The position numbers and the translations under genes are program-made. 6,413 bases of DNA from Bacteroidaceae bacterium. GTDB taxonomy: Bacteria > Bacteroidota > Bacteroidia > Bacteroidales > Bacteroidaceae. Below are positions 5,937 through 6,413 of this stretch, piece by piece. Below the pieces are notes generated by a model. That model worked only from the letters and a program-made list of their open reading frames with translations. It ran no database searches and was not told the origin of the DNA. Within the stretch, counting starts at the first letter, position 1. Every line of letters starts with the position of its first letter. The stretch spans positions 1 to 6,413 of the forward strand of contig JAFYWE010000033.1 of assembly GCA_017558165.1 (NCBI GenBank). The letters are read 5' to 3'.

Positions 5937-6203
5937 TCAGTTCTGCTCTGCAAATGGAGTAACAGAAACGTAGCTCTTGTCGTTCTTACCACGCTTGAAA
6001 GTTACAACACCGTCAACCAAAGCGTAGAGAGTGTGATCGCTACCCATACCGATGTTTGCACCTGGGTTGTGAACTGTACCACGCTGACGAACGATGATAT
6101 TACCGGCTTTACAAGCCTGGCCACCCCAGATCTTAACACCAAGTCTCTGACTTGCTGACTCACGGCCGTTCTTTGAACTACCAACACCTTTCTTATGTGC
6201 CAT
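5937..6203 (-). CDS. rpmA: 50S ribosomal protein bL27
   Basis: bL27 is a large-subunit protein whose N-terminal tail reaches the peptidyl-transferase centre and helps position tRNA ends. The 88-residue length is normal (about 85-95). It opens MAHKKGVGSSKNGRES, and SASQRLGVK, GNIIVRQRGT (34-43) and GMGSDHTLYAL (52-62) are family signatures. The basic tail follows directly after Met-Ala. There is no N-terminal extension of the kind removed by the Prp protease in Firmicutes. It lies 19 bp downstream of rplU, the usual rplU-rpmA pair, and is followed by an intrinsic terminator. The start is fixed by the conserved AHKKG tail. Confidence 0.98.
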   Translation of the reverse strand: MAHKKGVGSSKNGRESASQRLGVKIWGGQACKAGNIIVRQRGTVHNPGANIGMGSDHTLYALVDGVVTFKRGKNDKSYVSVTPFAEQN

Positions 6204-6222
6204 AATGCTTAAACTTTAAAAA

Positions 6223-6413
6223 TTAACCGATAATTTCCTTTACAACTAACTCTGTGAACTGCTGACGGTGACCGTTCAGCTTGCGGTAGCCCTTACGACG
6301 ACGCTTGTGGAACACCAACACCTTGTCACCCTTAACCAACGCTGGGTTGATCTCGCGTGTAGTAACGATGTTCTGACCGTCCTTTGACTTGCGGATGATC
6401 TTCTGCTCACGAA
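6223..6413 (-). CDS. rplU: 50S ribosomal protein bL21, C-terminal part (5' end outside the window)
   Basis: The last 62 residues and stop codon are visible. LVKGDKVLVFHKRRRKGYRK followed by LNGHRQQFTELVV is the bL21 C-terminal signature, the basic rRNA-binding block. bL21 binds 23S rRNA and assembles into the 50S subunit; family length is about 100-105, so roughly 40 residues should lie past the right edge. One oddity is that the residues before LVKGDKV (KIIRKSKDGQNIV, then TTREINPA) do not show the usual GxPxVxGAxV block. No other frame of the same DNA restores that block, so a simple frameshift does not explain it. rpmA follows after 19 bp and is surely co-transcribed. Confidence 0.93.
   Translation of the reverse strand, partial: REQKIIRKSKDGQNIVTTREINPALVKGDKVLVFHKRRRKGYRKLNGHRQQFTELVVKEIIG

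Overview
The window reads as ordinary chromosome from a member of the order Bacteroidales (Bacteroides/Prevotella relatives). Several things point there: the rplU-rpmA-serS gene order, a single-gene fusion of the two Nfn (NADH-dependent ferredoxin:NADP+ oxidoreductase) subunits, starts that lack strong Shine-Dalgarno sequences, and AT-rich promoter regions carrying matches to the Bacteroidetes -7 element TAnnTTTG. The genus cannot be fixed from this stretch.

Layout, left to right. A class II fructose-bisphosphate aldolase gene (minus strand, 5' part only, running off the left edge) is divergent from a two-gene plus-strand unit, uridine kinase (udk) followed 7 bp later by a membrane-anchored lytic transglycosylase. 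The 300-bp divergent region between them holds candidate -7 elements for both directions, a direct repeat around the aldolase element, and a hairpin near the udk element. A strong bidirectional terminator (2054-2089) separates the transglycosylase from a convergent minus-strand gene for a 763-residue fused Nfn-type flavin/iron-sulfur oxidoreductase. Upstream of that on the same strand lie serS (seryl-tRNA synthetase), rpmA (ribosomal protein bL27) and the 3' part of rplU (bL21), which runs off the right edge. rplU and rpmA are 19 bp apart and probably co-transcribed, with a clear terminator after rpmA. serS has its own candidate promoter.

The genes are housekeeping: glycolysis/gluconeogenesis, pyrimidine salvage, cell-wall turnover, NADPH/ferredoxin redox balance, and translation. 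They do not form one pathway. I found no mobile element, CRISPR array, tRNA/rRNA, phage or defence gene. I see no convincing new biological system. The points most worth a second look are the pair of hairpins between serS and nfn whose T-runs face the 'wrong' way, the repeat structure around the aldolase promoter element, the His-to-Cys change in the uridine kinase base-binding motif, the visible half of bL21 that departs from the usual family pattern, and the fused Nfn protein with its conserved unusual cluster ligands.
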